The translations under genes were made by a program, and so were the position numbers. A DNA stretch of 64,000 nucleotides from contig CAKOLH010000002.1 in assembly GCA_934096105.1 (NCBI GenBank), forward strand, positions 49,729 through 113,728, in the 5' to 3' direction. Positions 23,909-31,688 of the stretch are shown one piece after another. Within the stretch, counting starts at the first letter, position 1. The number at the start of each line of letters is the position of its first letter. Source of the stretch: an uncultured Bacilli bacterium. Its GTDB lineage: Bacteria > Bacillota_I > Bacilli_A > RF39 > UBA660. The notes beneath the pieces were generated by a model. The model worked only from the letters and a program-made list of their open reading frames with translations. It did not search any database and was not told the origin of the DNA.

Positions 23909-25096
23909 ATGTTTATGATAGTGAAAATTGATAAGTTATCTCATGATTTTAGAGGTATAAGTAGAATTAATGATAAGGTATTATTTATTCCTTCAGTATT
24001 ACCTGAAGAGGTTGTTGATGTTAGAATTACTATGAATAAGAAGAATTATTCTGTAGGTAAGGCTATGAATATTATTGCTGAAAGTAGTGATAGAAGAAAG
24101 AGTATATGCCCTTATTTTGATACTTGTGGTGGATGTAGTACGGGGTATATTAAATATGATAAGACTTTGGAATATAAGAGAGAATCTGTAATAGATATTA
24201 TGAAGAGATATGCTGGATATGATGTTAATCTAGAGATTATTTCTAATCATAAGGAATATGGGTACCGCAACAAGATTGGGTTGAAGGTATTTAATGGTAA
24301 GGTTTCATTAACTGAAGAAGAGAGTAATAATCTTGTTAATATTGATAAGTGTTATTTAGTTAATGATAATATTAATAGGGTTATTGATAGTCTTAATAAA
24401 CTTGATTTAAATGGAATAAATGATGTTGTTATTAAGGGTACTAATGAGATTATGATTATATTAAATGGTGATACTGATAAGAATATGATTATAAATAATC
24501 TTAAAGGTATGGTTAAAAGTATAGTACTTAATGATGAGGTTATATATGGTAGTGATTATATTACTATTAATGTAGATAAATATGAGTATGCAGTATATCC
24601 TAAATCTTTCTTTCAAGTTAATACTGATATGATTAGTAAGTTATATGATAAGGTTAAAGAATCTGCGGGTAAAGGTGAAAGCCTACTTGACTTATATTGT
24701 GGTGCTGGTACTATTGGTATATATTTAGCGGATAATTTTAATAGAGTAAGGGGTATTGAGATTAATAGTGATGCAGTAGAAGGAGCTAATTTAAATAAAA
24801 AGATTAATGATATAGGTAATATTAGTTTTGAATGTAAAAGGGCTAGTGATATTAATAGTATTAATGAAGAAGTAGTTGTTGTTGACCCTCCGAGAGGTGG
24901 ACTTGATAAGACTACTACTGAGTTACTTTGTAATAGTGATGTTAAGAGAATTGTTTATGTATCTTGTAATCCTATTACTTTGGCTAGAGATATTAATGCG
25001 TTAAAGAGTAAGTATGAACTTAAGAATATTACTTTATTTGATATGTTTCCTAATACGAAACATGTGGAGAGTGTGTGCTTGTTAGAGAAAAAATAA
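23909..25096 (+). CDS. 23S rRNA (uracil-C5)-methyltransferase, RlmD/RlmCD family
   Basis: A roughly 395-residue TrmA/RlmD-type enzyme. TRAM domain (about 3-60), iron-sulfur Cys set 'CPYFDTCGGCS' plus a later Cys, 'FFQVNTDM', SAM motif 'LLDLYCGAGTIGIYLAD', 'VVVDPPRGG' and catalytic Cys in 'YVSCNPITLARDI'. It methylates a uridine of 23S rRNA with SAM. Start choice is uncertain (GTG 23906, ATG 23909, ATG 23915, GTG 23921): none has a clear RBS, and an extended -10 (TGTTATGAT, ending 23899) would place the transcript start at about 23906, so the mRNA may be leaderless. Confidence 0.93.
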   Translation: MFMIVKIDKLSHDFRGISRINDKVLFIPSVLPEEVVDVRITMNKKNYSVGKAMNIIAESSDRRKSICPYFDTCGGCSTGYIKYDKTLEYKRESVIDIMKRYAGYDVNLEIISNHKEYGYRNKIGLKVFNGKVSLTEEESNNLVNIDKCYLVNDNINRVIDSLNKLDLNGINDVVIKGTNEIMIILNGDTDKNMIINNLKGMVKSIVLNDEVIYGSDYITINVDKYEYAVYPKSFFQVNTDMISKLYDKVKESAGKGESLLDLYCGAGTIGIYLADNFNRVRGIEINSDAVEGANLNKKINDIGNISFECKRASDINSINEEVVVVDPPRGGLDKTTTELLCNSDVKRIVYVSCNPITLARDINALKSKYELKNITLFDMFPNTKHVESVCLLEKK

Positions 25097-25125
25097 AATA
25101 TGATAAAATGAATTAGATAAAAGTT

Positions 25126-25150
25126 TAGTATGTTCCAAAATGGAACATAC
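25126..25150. repeat. 25-base palindrome (hairpin or operator)
   Basis: AGTATGTTCCA, loop AAA, TGGAACATACT: a perfect 11-bp inverted repeat with no T run behind it, so not a normal terminator. Flanked by AT-rich sequence that is loosely repeated around 25186-25225. Confidence 0.6.
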
Positions 25151-25226
25151 TGCTGATGCTGGTAAGAAGTATCAAGATGTGTGTTAGAAAAAAGAAAAGA
25201 TAAAATATGAAAAAATGATTAATTTT

Positions 25227-25245
25227 AGATCACAAATTGTGATCT
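25227..25245. repeat. 19-base palindrome upstream of the lipoprotein gene
   Basis: AGATCACAA-A-TTGTGATCT, a perfect 9-bp palindrome around one base, about 30 bases before TATAAT (25276-25281). Its position fits an operator for the lipoprotein gene. Confidence 0.5.
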
Positions 25246-25309
25246 CATGTGTAAGTAGTGAATGATAGTTTAATGTATAATAGTGATTTATTGGAATGGA
25301 GAAATGAAT

Positions 25310-25870
25310 ATGAAAAAGACAATGCTGGCTATTTTAATGTGTGTAGTTATGGTGTTCGGAGTAACTGGATGTGGTAAATCTGATATTGAAGAGGCTAAGA
25401 AAGATTTACAGGAAAGTCAAGAAAAGAATGGCTTTGTAGAAAAGGAAACTGTTGATGTTTTGGTGGCAAAGTTTAATACTGAAGTAGTAGATAATAGTTC
25501 ATTAAATCCTGCATCAACTGATTATTTAACTGAAAGTAATAATCAGTATTGGTATGGATTAATTGAGGGTATTTATTTAGTAGTGGTTCCAGAAGAACAT
25601 ACTGGAGATAAGTCTACTGAAATTGTAAATTATACGCTTTTGTATGTAAATAAAACTGGTGAGCATGAAGATAATGCAACTTCGTATATTAAATATTTAA
25701 TTAGAGCAAATAATAATCAAATTACTGATTCGGAAATTGATACTTTGCTAGAAGATGTAAAAACAAAACCTAACTCTGGTAAACTAGCAAATAATGGAAA
25801 AGGTATTTCAATTGGTTATACAGAAAATGAAGAAGTATATCAATATCAAGTTTTAAGATTATATAAGTAA
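25310..25870 (+). CDS. Small lipoprotein of unknown function
   Basis: A 186-residue lipoprotein with signal peptide 'MKKTMLAILMCVVMVFGVTGC' and lipobox VTGC; the Cys becomes the lipid-modified N-terminus on the outer face of the membrane. The mature domain is acidic and matches no family I recognise. ATG 25310 (GGAG eight bases upstream) was chosen over an earlier in-frame start at 25283. TATAAT lies at 25276-25281 and a 19-base palindrome just before it, so it may be individually regulated. It is the first gene of an accessory-looking block. Confidence 0.75.
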   Translation: MKKTMLAILMCVVMVFGVTGCGKSDIEEAKKDLQESQEKNGFVEKETVDVLVAKFNTEVVDNSSLNPASTDYLTESNNQYWYGLIEGIYLVVVPEEHTGDKSTEIVNYTLLYVNKTGEHEDNATSYIKYLIRANNNQITDSEIDTLLEDVKTKPNSGKLANNGKGISIGYTENEEVYQYQVLRLYK

Positions 25871-25903
25871 TTGTAAATTATAATGTAGTTTAAATAGTAT
25901 TTT

Positions 25904-25966
25904 GAGGAAAATGCATTAGATAGAGTTTCAGCATATTTCAAGAAGAAATCCACTGCTGATGAATGA
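25904..25966 (+). pseudogene. Possible C-terminal remnant of a lost gene
   Basis: About 20 codons ending in TGA read EENALDRVSAYFKKKSTADE, charged and protein-like, with more G/C than the surrounding spacer, but with no start and a stop just upstream. It may be the last piece of a deleted gene. Weak evidence. Confidence 0.2.
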
Positions 25967-25986
25967 TGATTATAGAGGTGAAATCA

Positions 25987-26649
25987 ATGGTAATAGAAAG
26001 AAAAAATTATATGGTTGAGTATGATGAAGATAATAGTTATATAGAAGAAGTGTGTGAATATTTAGATAAAAGAATAGATGAAATATTAAAATTTTTTGAA
26101 CTTAAAAGTTTAAAAAATAAAAGAAAAATAATTATATGGAATGATTTAGAATTATATAAAAAACATATTGAACAATATTATAAATATTATGATTATATGT
26201 GTGCTGATACTAATGATGGAAATATTAATATATTGTCGTTAGAGGCTTCTCATAAAACTAATGAACATAGTACAATGAAATTAGATGAATTAAAAAGAAA
26301 TATAATTCATGAGTTTGTACATATATGTCAGCAAGATTCCGAAATAGAACATATAGATAATGATGTAGTATGGTTTTGGGAGGCACTGGCTACGAATTTA
26401 GGTAATTATGAGGACTTTTGTAGAATTGATATTGATGCTTCGAATGAAGAAATCAATGACTTCAATTCTTTAGTTAATAACTATTTTGTTGCTTTTACAA
26501 TAGGAAATTATATGTTAGAAAACTATTCTCATAGTCAAATACTGGAATATATTAGATACCCAAGAATTCTTTTAAAAGATTCTTATAAGATATTAAATGA
26601 AGTTAGAGATTGGAATAAAAAGAATGTGGTAAGTGTTAATCACAGATAA
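25987..26649 (+). CDS. Putative zinc metallopeptidase (HExxH)
   Basis: A 220-residue protein, no signal peptide. It carries 'NIIHEFVHICQQ' with the zinc-binding HExxH (HEFVH, about residue 110) and, 25 or so residues later, 'WFWEALATNLG', whose Glu is at the right place for a gluzincin third ligand. AGAGGTG six bases before ATG 25987 sets the start; earlier in-frame ATGs lack an RBS. The substrate is unknown; being apparently cytoplasmic it could process intracellular proteins. Its neighbours are a lipoprotein and a DUF1835 protein. The metallopeptidase call rests on the motif pair. Confidence 0.65.
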   Translation: MVIERKNYMVEYDEDNSYIEEVCEYLDKRIDEILKFFELKSLKNKRKIIIWNDLELYKKHIEQYYKYYDYMCADTNDGNINILSLEASHKTNEHSTMKLDELKRNIIHEFVHICQQDSEIEHIDNDVVWFWEALATNLGNYEDFCRIDIDASNEEINDFNSLVNNYFVAFTIGNYMLENYSHSQILEYIRYPRILLKDSYKILNEVRDWNKKNVVSVNHR

Positions 26650-26711
26650 GATATAAAATAGTAAAGTGTTGTGTGAATAATAATTTTATGAAAGTTTTAG
26701 GAGGCTAACTA

Positions 26712-27449
26712 ATGAATGTATTAAATATAGTATTTGGTAGATCTTGTTATTCTACTATGAAAAAGAGTAAACTTAATAGTGAGAGTATTTTAATGTTTAA
26801 TGTTAAATTTAATGTTGGTGATTTATCTAATGTTGTAAATCATAAAATTAAGATACCTGAAGAGTTATATTTTGAAGAAAGTGATGTTAATTTTGAAAAT
26901 GAATATAACACAATTATTGATAATATAATAAAGAAGAATAAAATAAGAGTTTGGTTAGGTAGAAAAGATATTTATTCAAGTTTAATTATGTTATATGTTT
27001 GTAGTATTATAAAAAAATATAATTATGAACTATATGTTCTTTATAGTGAAGAATACAATAGAGATTATTTATCTCCTAGTGTAATGAAGGAGGAAGAGTT
27101 AGAAGAACTATCTAAACTAGAGCATAAGTTAACAGAAACAGAGATAGATAACAATGTTAAAATTTGGAATGATTTAGTTAGTGAAAACTCTGATTTTAGA
27201 ATAATTAGTGATGGCTATGTAAAATCTGTTTCAATTGATTTTTATGATAATTATATATTAGAAAATTTGAAATCAATAGGCAAAGTTAAAATGAACAAAC
27301 TAGTAGAAAAATTAATGAAAGATATATATTTGAGTGATAATATGTGGGTTTATTTGATAGATAGATTAATTGAAAATAAAAAAATTAAAATTACATTAGA
27401 TAATAATATTAGATATTTTGAAAATCTTATAGAAATAAATGATAAATGA
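26712..27449 (+). CDS. DUF1835/DUF3658-like protein
   Basis: A 245-residue cytoplasmic protein. The start 'MNVLNIVFGRSCYSTMKKS' and 'KIRVWLGRKDIYSSLIMLYVCSI' resemble the DUF1835 domain (N-terminal 120 or so residues), and the C-terminal 'LVEKLMKDIYLSDNMWVYLIDRLIENKKIKI' resembles DUF3658. Proteins with this pair are common in Firmicutes, often next to small accessory genes; no biochemical role is known to me. RBS TTAGGAGG before ATG 26712. No relation to the neighbouring genes is evident. Confidence 0.6.
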   Translation: MNVLNIVFGRSCYSTMKKSKLNSESILMFNVKFNVGDLSNVVNHKIKIPEELYFEESDVNFENEYNTIIDNIIKKNKIRVWLGRKDIYSSLIMLYVCSIIKKYNYELYVLYSEEYNRDYLSPSVMKEEELEELSKLEHKLTETEIDNNVKIWNDLVSENSDFRIISDGYVKSVSIDFYDNYILENLKSIGKVKMNKLVEKLMKDIYLSDNMWVYLIDRLIENKKIKITLDNNIRYFENLIEINDK

Positions 27450-27465
27450 AATGGAGTGGTGATTT

Positions 27466-28035
27466 ATGAATGAGTTAAGAGAAAGAATTGTTAATTATAT
27501 ACCTTATGACGAGCAAGAAGAAAGTGATAAGGAATATATTTTGGAGTTTATGGATACTTTTGATGATGTTTTAACTAGGAAGAATATATTCGGTCATTTT
27601 TGTAGTTCGGCTTTTGTTATTAATAAGGATAGAAGTAAAGTACTTATGATATATCATAATATTTATAATTCTTGGGCTTGGCCGGGAGGTCATGCTGATG
27701 GTGAAAGTGATTTACTTGGAGTGGCTATGAGAGAGGTTATGGAAGAGACTGGTATTAAGAACTTAAAACCTTTATCTAAAGACTTCTATGCTATAGATGT
27801 ATTACCTGTTAAAAGTCATATTAAGAGAGGTAAATTTGTTTCTAGTCATATTCATTTAAATGCTACTTATATTTTTGAGGCTGATGAAAATGAAAAGTTA
27901 TTAATTAAAGAAGACGAGAATAGCGGAGTTAGTTGGATAGATATTGATAAGATGGTTAGTTCTTCAAGTGAAGATCATATGAAAAAGGTATATGCTAAAC
28001 TTGTTGATAAGTTAAAAGAGGGTGATTATAATTAA
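27466..28035 (+). CDS. Nudix hydrolase
   Basis: A 189-residue Nudix protein: 'WAWPGGHADGES' starts the Nudix box and 'MREVMEETGI' completes the REUxEExGU core, so the metal-binding Glu residues of the helix are present. In the usual alignment the first box Glu is replaced by Ser with a Glu one place earlier. Such enzymes hydrolyse nucleoside diphosphate-linked compounds; the substrate is not predictable here. GGAGTGG before ATG 27466 is the RBS. Its end overlaps the phosphatase gene by 14 bases, suggesting one transcript. Confidence 0.88.
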   Translation: MNELRERIVNYIPYDEQEESDKEYILEFMDTFDDVLTRKNIFGHFCSSAFVINKDRSKVLMIYHNIYNSWAWPGGHADGESDLLGVAMREVMEETGIKNLKPLSKDFYAIDVLPVKSHIKRGKFVSSHIHLNATYIFEADENEKLLIKEDENSGVSWIDIDKMVSSSSEDHMKKVYAKLVDKLKEGDYN

Positions 28036-28648
28036 AGGTAAGAAAATTAGATGGATAATACTTGGAGTGTGTTTAATATTATTTACTACTATTATGATAT
28101 TTGTTATTACTAAGAATAAATTATATATAGATGATATTGGATATAATATTATTTCTAAATTAAGAAGTAATAATATGGATAAGATAGTTAAATTTATTAC
28201 TAATATAGGTGGTACTATTGTTATTGGTGTTGTTACTATTATATCTTTATTTATATTTAGAAATAAGAAGATTAATATTTGTATTGTTTTAAATTTACTT
28301 GGTATTGTAGTACTTAATAATGTAATAATTAAAAATATTATTGGTAGAGATAGACCTAATGGTATTAATATTATTACTGAGGCTGGTAAGAGTTTTCCTT
28401 CAGGACATAGTGCTGTTAGTATGGTAGTATATGGTTATTTGATATATTTAACTTATAATTATGTTAAGAATAAAAAGATAAAGTATTTACTAATTAGTAT
28501 ATTATCAATACTTATTCTAGTAGTTGGTTTAACTAGAATATATCTAGGAGTTCATTATACTTCTGATGTACTAGGAGGTTATCTTCTTGGTATTGTTTAT
28601 TTACTACTATTTACTTATATTAGTGATAAATATATAAAAGAAAAATAA
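28022..28648 (+). CDS. PAP2 family lipid phosphatase
   Basis: A 208-residue membrane protein with about six helices and all three PAP2 motifs: 'KNIIGRDRP' (KxxxxxxRP), 'FPSGHSA' (PSGH) and 'TRIYLGVHYTSDVLGG' (RxxxxxHxxxD). It probably dephosphorylates a lipid such as undecaprenyl diphosphate or phosphatidyl-glycerol phosphate on the outer face of the membrane. The start is the GTG at 28022, overlapping the Nudix gene, with AAAGAGG directly in front. A bidirectional terminator follows the stop. Confidence 0.9.
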   Translation: MIIIKGKKIRWIILGVCLILFTTIMIFVITKNKLYIDDIGYNIISKLRSNNMDKIVKFITNIGGTIVIGVVTIISLFIFRNKKINICIVLNLLGIVVLNNVIIKNIIGRDRPNGINIITEAGKSFPSGHSAVSMVVYGYLIYLTYNYVKNKKIKYLLISILSILILVVGLTRIYLGVHYTSDVLGGYLLGIVYLLLFTYISDKYIKEK

Positions 28649-28684
28649 ATATAGTTAGAATATGATATCTATATTTATTTTTTT
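28644..28684. terminator. Bidirectional terminator between convergent genes
   Basis: Stem AATAAATATAG/CTATATTTATT with a 14-base loop; T-rich on both sides. It serves the PAP2 gene and the convergent Sel1-repeat gene. Confidence 0.75.
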
Positions 28685-30190
28685 ATTTTGTTTTAATTTT
28701 GATAGATTACTATCCATTTCTTTTTTTATTTTTTCATTATACTTAGGATGTTTTTCAATAGTTAGAGTTAGTTCTTTTATCTTAGATATGATACTTGTAT
28801 CTAATTCTTTTAGGTATTTATCTACATAGATATATAATAATAAGATAGAGGCTTCGATAATGTTATTATTACCCGCTAGTATAAGATAGTTAATAGCTTT
28901 ATTTATATCTTTTACTAAGACAATATCTCCAGTTAAATAGAAGTATTTGGCTAGGTTATAGTAGGCATAGTAGTAAATATTATCTATTGGTACTTGGATA
29001 GCTTTATTATATAGAGTGAAAGCTTTATTTAAATCTATATCTACATATATTCCTTTACGATAGTATTCTCCAAGTGTATTTAGAGCATATGATTCTCCAA
29101 GTAGAGAGGCTTTTTCAAAGCAGATGAAGGCTTTTTGATAATCTTTATTTTTTTCATATATTTTACCAAGATTATTATAAGCATAAACATAGTTATGTGA
29201 AGATGCTTCTTTATATAGTGATATAGCTTTATTTATATCTTTTTTTACATATAATCCTTCTTTATACATATTTCCTAATAGATTAACTGAGGCTATATTA
29301 CCTAGGGATACTGACTTATTTAGATATTCATAGGCTAGTTTTAAATCTTTCTTGGTACCATTTCCAATATTTTTATTTATTAACATTTTAGCTAGCATAT
29401 AATAACTACTTGGATGATCTTTTAAAGAAGCTCTACTGAAGTATTTATAACTTATATCATATCTTGGATAGCCCTTGATATAACCTTTGTATTCTTCTCT
29501 TCCTAATTCATATAGAGCATAGGGATTATTGTTTTGGGCTAGGGTATTTAATGAGTAATTATAATTTATACCTTCACTTAGTTTTAGATTTAGATATTCT
29601 TCGAGTTCATGAGGGGATACTAGAGTGTTACTTAGAAGATTTTCTATTATTTCTTTTTTGATATTATCTTCATAGATAGGTTGTTTTTTATCTAATATGA
29701 TAAAGAATAATATTTCAGTAAGGGCAATGCATAGATTGTTATTATTTATTAGTTCTAATAGATTACTTGATAGTTCTTTAGATACTTCTTTATCATTTTT
29801 ACTAATATTATATAATTTTATAGTTACTGTTTTTAATAAGGTATTATTATTTATTAAATCTATCTTTTCTTTTTTAGTTAGATTTGAATAGATATTACCA
29901 GTTATTATAGTTAATAAATTTATTATAATATCTAATAATATATAGTTATCTTTTGAATAGTTCTTTTTATATATTATATACTGCTGCTTATAATCATTAT
30001 TTATACTTCTTATACCAATACAATAGTTATTTATTGTAGTATCATTTATATTGGTAGTATTAAATAGAGTACTAAATACTTCTGTTTGAAGAGCACTTGT
30101 TTTATTGATAGTATTTTCTTTTATTATTCTGGTAAAGTTACCTAATGATAGATGATTATCATTATTATTTAATTTTATATATTTTTTCAT
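28655..30190 (-). CDS. Sel1-like (TPR) repeat protein
   Basis: A 511-residue protein. The first 220 residues are Asn/Ile-rich and unrecognised. From about residue 225 on there are at least six Sel1-type repeats of about 36 residues ('ALYELGREEYKGYI', 'SSYYMLAKMLINKN', 'SVNLLGNMYKEGLYVKKD', 'AYNNLGKIYEKNKDY', 'ALNTLGEYYRKGIYVDID'), forming an alpha-solenoid for protein binding. No signal peptide, so it is probably a cytoplasmic scaffold. It is the only minus-strand gene between 9752 and 36256 and has its own extended -10 promoter. Confidence 0.82.
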   Translation of the reverse strand: MKKYIKLNNNDNHLSLGNFTRIIKENTINKTSALQTEVFSTLFNTTNINDTTINNYCIGIRSINNDYKQQYIIYKKNYSKDNYILLDIIINLLTIITGNIYSNLTKKEKIDLINNNTLLKTVTIKLYNISKNDKEVSKELSSNLLELINNNNLCIALTEILFFIILDKKQPIYEDNIKKEIIENLLSNTLVSPHELEEYLNLKLSEGINYNYSLNTLAQNNNPYALYELGREEYKGYIKGYPRYDISYKYFSRASLKDHPSSYYMLAKMLINKNIGNGTKKDLKLAYEYLNKSVSLGNIASVNLLGNMYKEGLYVKKDINKAISLYKEASSHNYVYAYNNLGKIYEKNKDYQKAFICFEKASLLGESYALNTLGEYYRKGIYVDIDLNKAFTLYNKAIQVPIDNIYYYAYYNLAKYFYLTGDIVLVKDINKAINYLILAGNNNIIEASILLLYIYVDKYLKELDTSIISKIKELTLTIEKHPKYNEKIKKEMDSNLSKLKQNKKINIDIIF

Positions 30191-30205
30191 AGTTACCTCA
30201 CATTC

Positions 30206-30234
30206 ATTATAACATAGATGTGGATTTTAGTAAA
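30206..30234 (-). promoter_or_regulatory. Promoter of the Sel1-repeat gene
   Basis: On the minus strand TTTACT (30229-30234), 17-base spacer ending in TGT, TATAAT (30206-30211): an extended -10 promoter 16 bases before the start codon. Confidence 0.7.
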
Positions 30235-30314
30235 TTTATTTATATTTAGTGTGGATTTATGATACTTATATTATTTCTTTGTTAATAATATAATGGTATT
30301 AGGAAGGTGATATT

Positions 30315-31553
30315 ATGAAGAAGTTTATGAAGAGTTATAAGTCTAGTATTATACTAATAATGGCTGTTATTATTGGTACGATTATTGGACTTATATTTAA
30401 TGAGAAGGCTAGTGTACTTAGTCCTTTGGGGGATATATTTATTAATATGCTTTTGGTAGTGGTGGTACCACTTATATTTCTTTCAATAACGGTATCTATA
30501 TCTAAGATTAAGAGTCCTAAGAGACTTGGTAAAATTATGATTACAACGATTGTTACTTTTATTGTTACTTCATTAGTGGCTGTAGTAGTAGGATTTGTTT
30601 CTACTTATAAGATTAATTTAGTTGATACTGATAAGGTTAATGATATTAAGAGTGTTTTAGTAGATGATACTGAAGTAGAAGAACTTAATATATTAGAAAG
30701 AACAGCAAAGACTCTTACTGTTAGTAAGTTTGGTGATTTACTTAATACAGATAATTTGATTGCTCTTTTGGTATTTTCTATTATATTTGGAGTAGCAATT
30801 AATATGGCTGGTAATAAGGGTGATAAGACTAGAGAAGTACTAGAATCTTTTAATGAAGTTATTATGAAGGTAGTTAATATTATTATGTACTATGCTCCAA
30901 TTGGATTTATGTGTTGTACGGCTTCTTTAGTTGGTACATTTGGTAGTGCAATAGCGGTTGGCTATATTAAGACTTTTGTTATTTATACAATAGTATGTTT
31001 ATTATTTTACTTTGTTATGTATACAATATATGCTTTTATAGCGGGTAGATTAGAAGGTGTTAAGAGATTTTGGAAGAATGCTATACCTGCGAGTTTGACT
31101 TCAATTGCTACTTGTTCTTCGGCAGCCTCTATTCCTGTTAATAGTGAATGTGCTAAAAAGATAGGGGTACCTGATGATATAGCGGAGACTGTAATACCTC
31201 TTGGTACTAGTTTTCATAAGGATGGTTCTATTATTGGTAGTGTATTTAAGATTATGTTTTTAGTGTGTTTATTTGGTACTAATATTAGTGGTTTTGATGG
31301 CATATTTAAAATACTACTTATTGCTCTAGTTGCTACTTTACTTGTAACTGCTGTCCCTATAGGAGGTGGTACTATATCGGAGATGATGATTCTTACTATG
31401 ATGGGATATGGTACTGGTGCTCTTCCGATACTTACGATTATTGCTACGATAATAGATGCTCCGGCCACTATGCTTAATGTAGTTGGTGATTTATCTAATT
31501 CAATGGTTGTTGCTAGAGTAGTAGATGGTAAGAACTGGATGAAGAAAAAATAG
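30315..31553 (+). CDS. Dicarboxylate/amino acid:cation symporter (DAACS family)
   Basis: A 412-residue transporter of the GltP/DctA/SstT superfamily with about eight helices and two re-entrant loops. Visible signatures are 'IPASLTSIATCSSAASIPVN' (Ser-rich hairpin 1), 'PLGTSFHKDGS' (TM7 region) and 'GGTISEMMI' plus 'DAPATMLNVVGD' (hairpin 2 and TM8). It would import an acidic or small neutral amino acid, or a dicarboxylate, with Na+ or H+. RBS AGGAAGGTG before ATG 30315; TATAAT at 30289. A single-gene unit with a terminator behind it. Confidence 0.93.
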   Translation: MKKFMKSYKSSIILIMAVIIGTIIGLIFNEKASVLSPLGDIFINMLLVVVVPLIFLSITVSISKIKSPKRLGKIMITTIVTFIVTSLVAVVVGFVSTYKINLVDTDKVNDIKSVLVDDTEVEELNILERTAKTLTVSKFGDLLNTDNLIALLVFSIIFGVAINMAGNKGDKTREVLESFNEVIMKVVNIIMYYAPIGFMCCTASLVGTFGSAIAVGYIKTFVIYTIVCLLFYFVMYTIYAFIAGRLEGVKRFWKNAIPASLTSIATCSSAASIPVNSECAKKIGVPDDIAETVIPLGTSFHKDGSIIGSVFKIMFLVCLFGTNISGFDGIFKILLIALVATLLVTAVPIGGGTISEMMILTMMGYGTGALPILTIIATIIDAPATMLNVVGDLSNSMVVARVVDGKNWMKKK

Positions 31554-31587
31554 CTTAAAACAGACTTCAAGCAGTTCACAATAAAAG

Positions 31588-31617
31588 AAGTGTTAGATAA
31601 AAATCTAATGCTTTTTG
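31588..31617 (+). terminator. Terminator of the symporter gene
   Basis: Stem AAGTGTTAGAT/ATCTAATGCTT (two G-T pairs), loop AAAA, then TTT and more T. Confidence 0.7.
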
Positions 31618-31688
31618 TGTTGTAAAAAATAATTATATGTGATAGAATGTACTATATGTAAGGTATTACAATAAAAAGAGGAATTATT

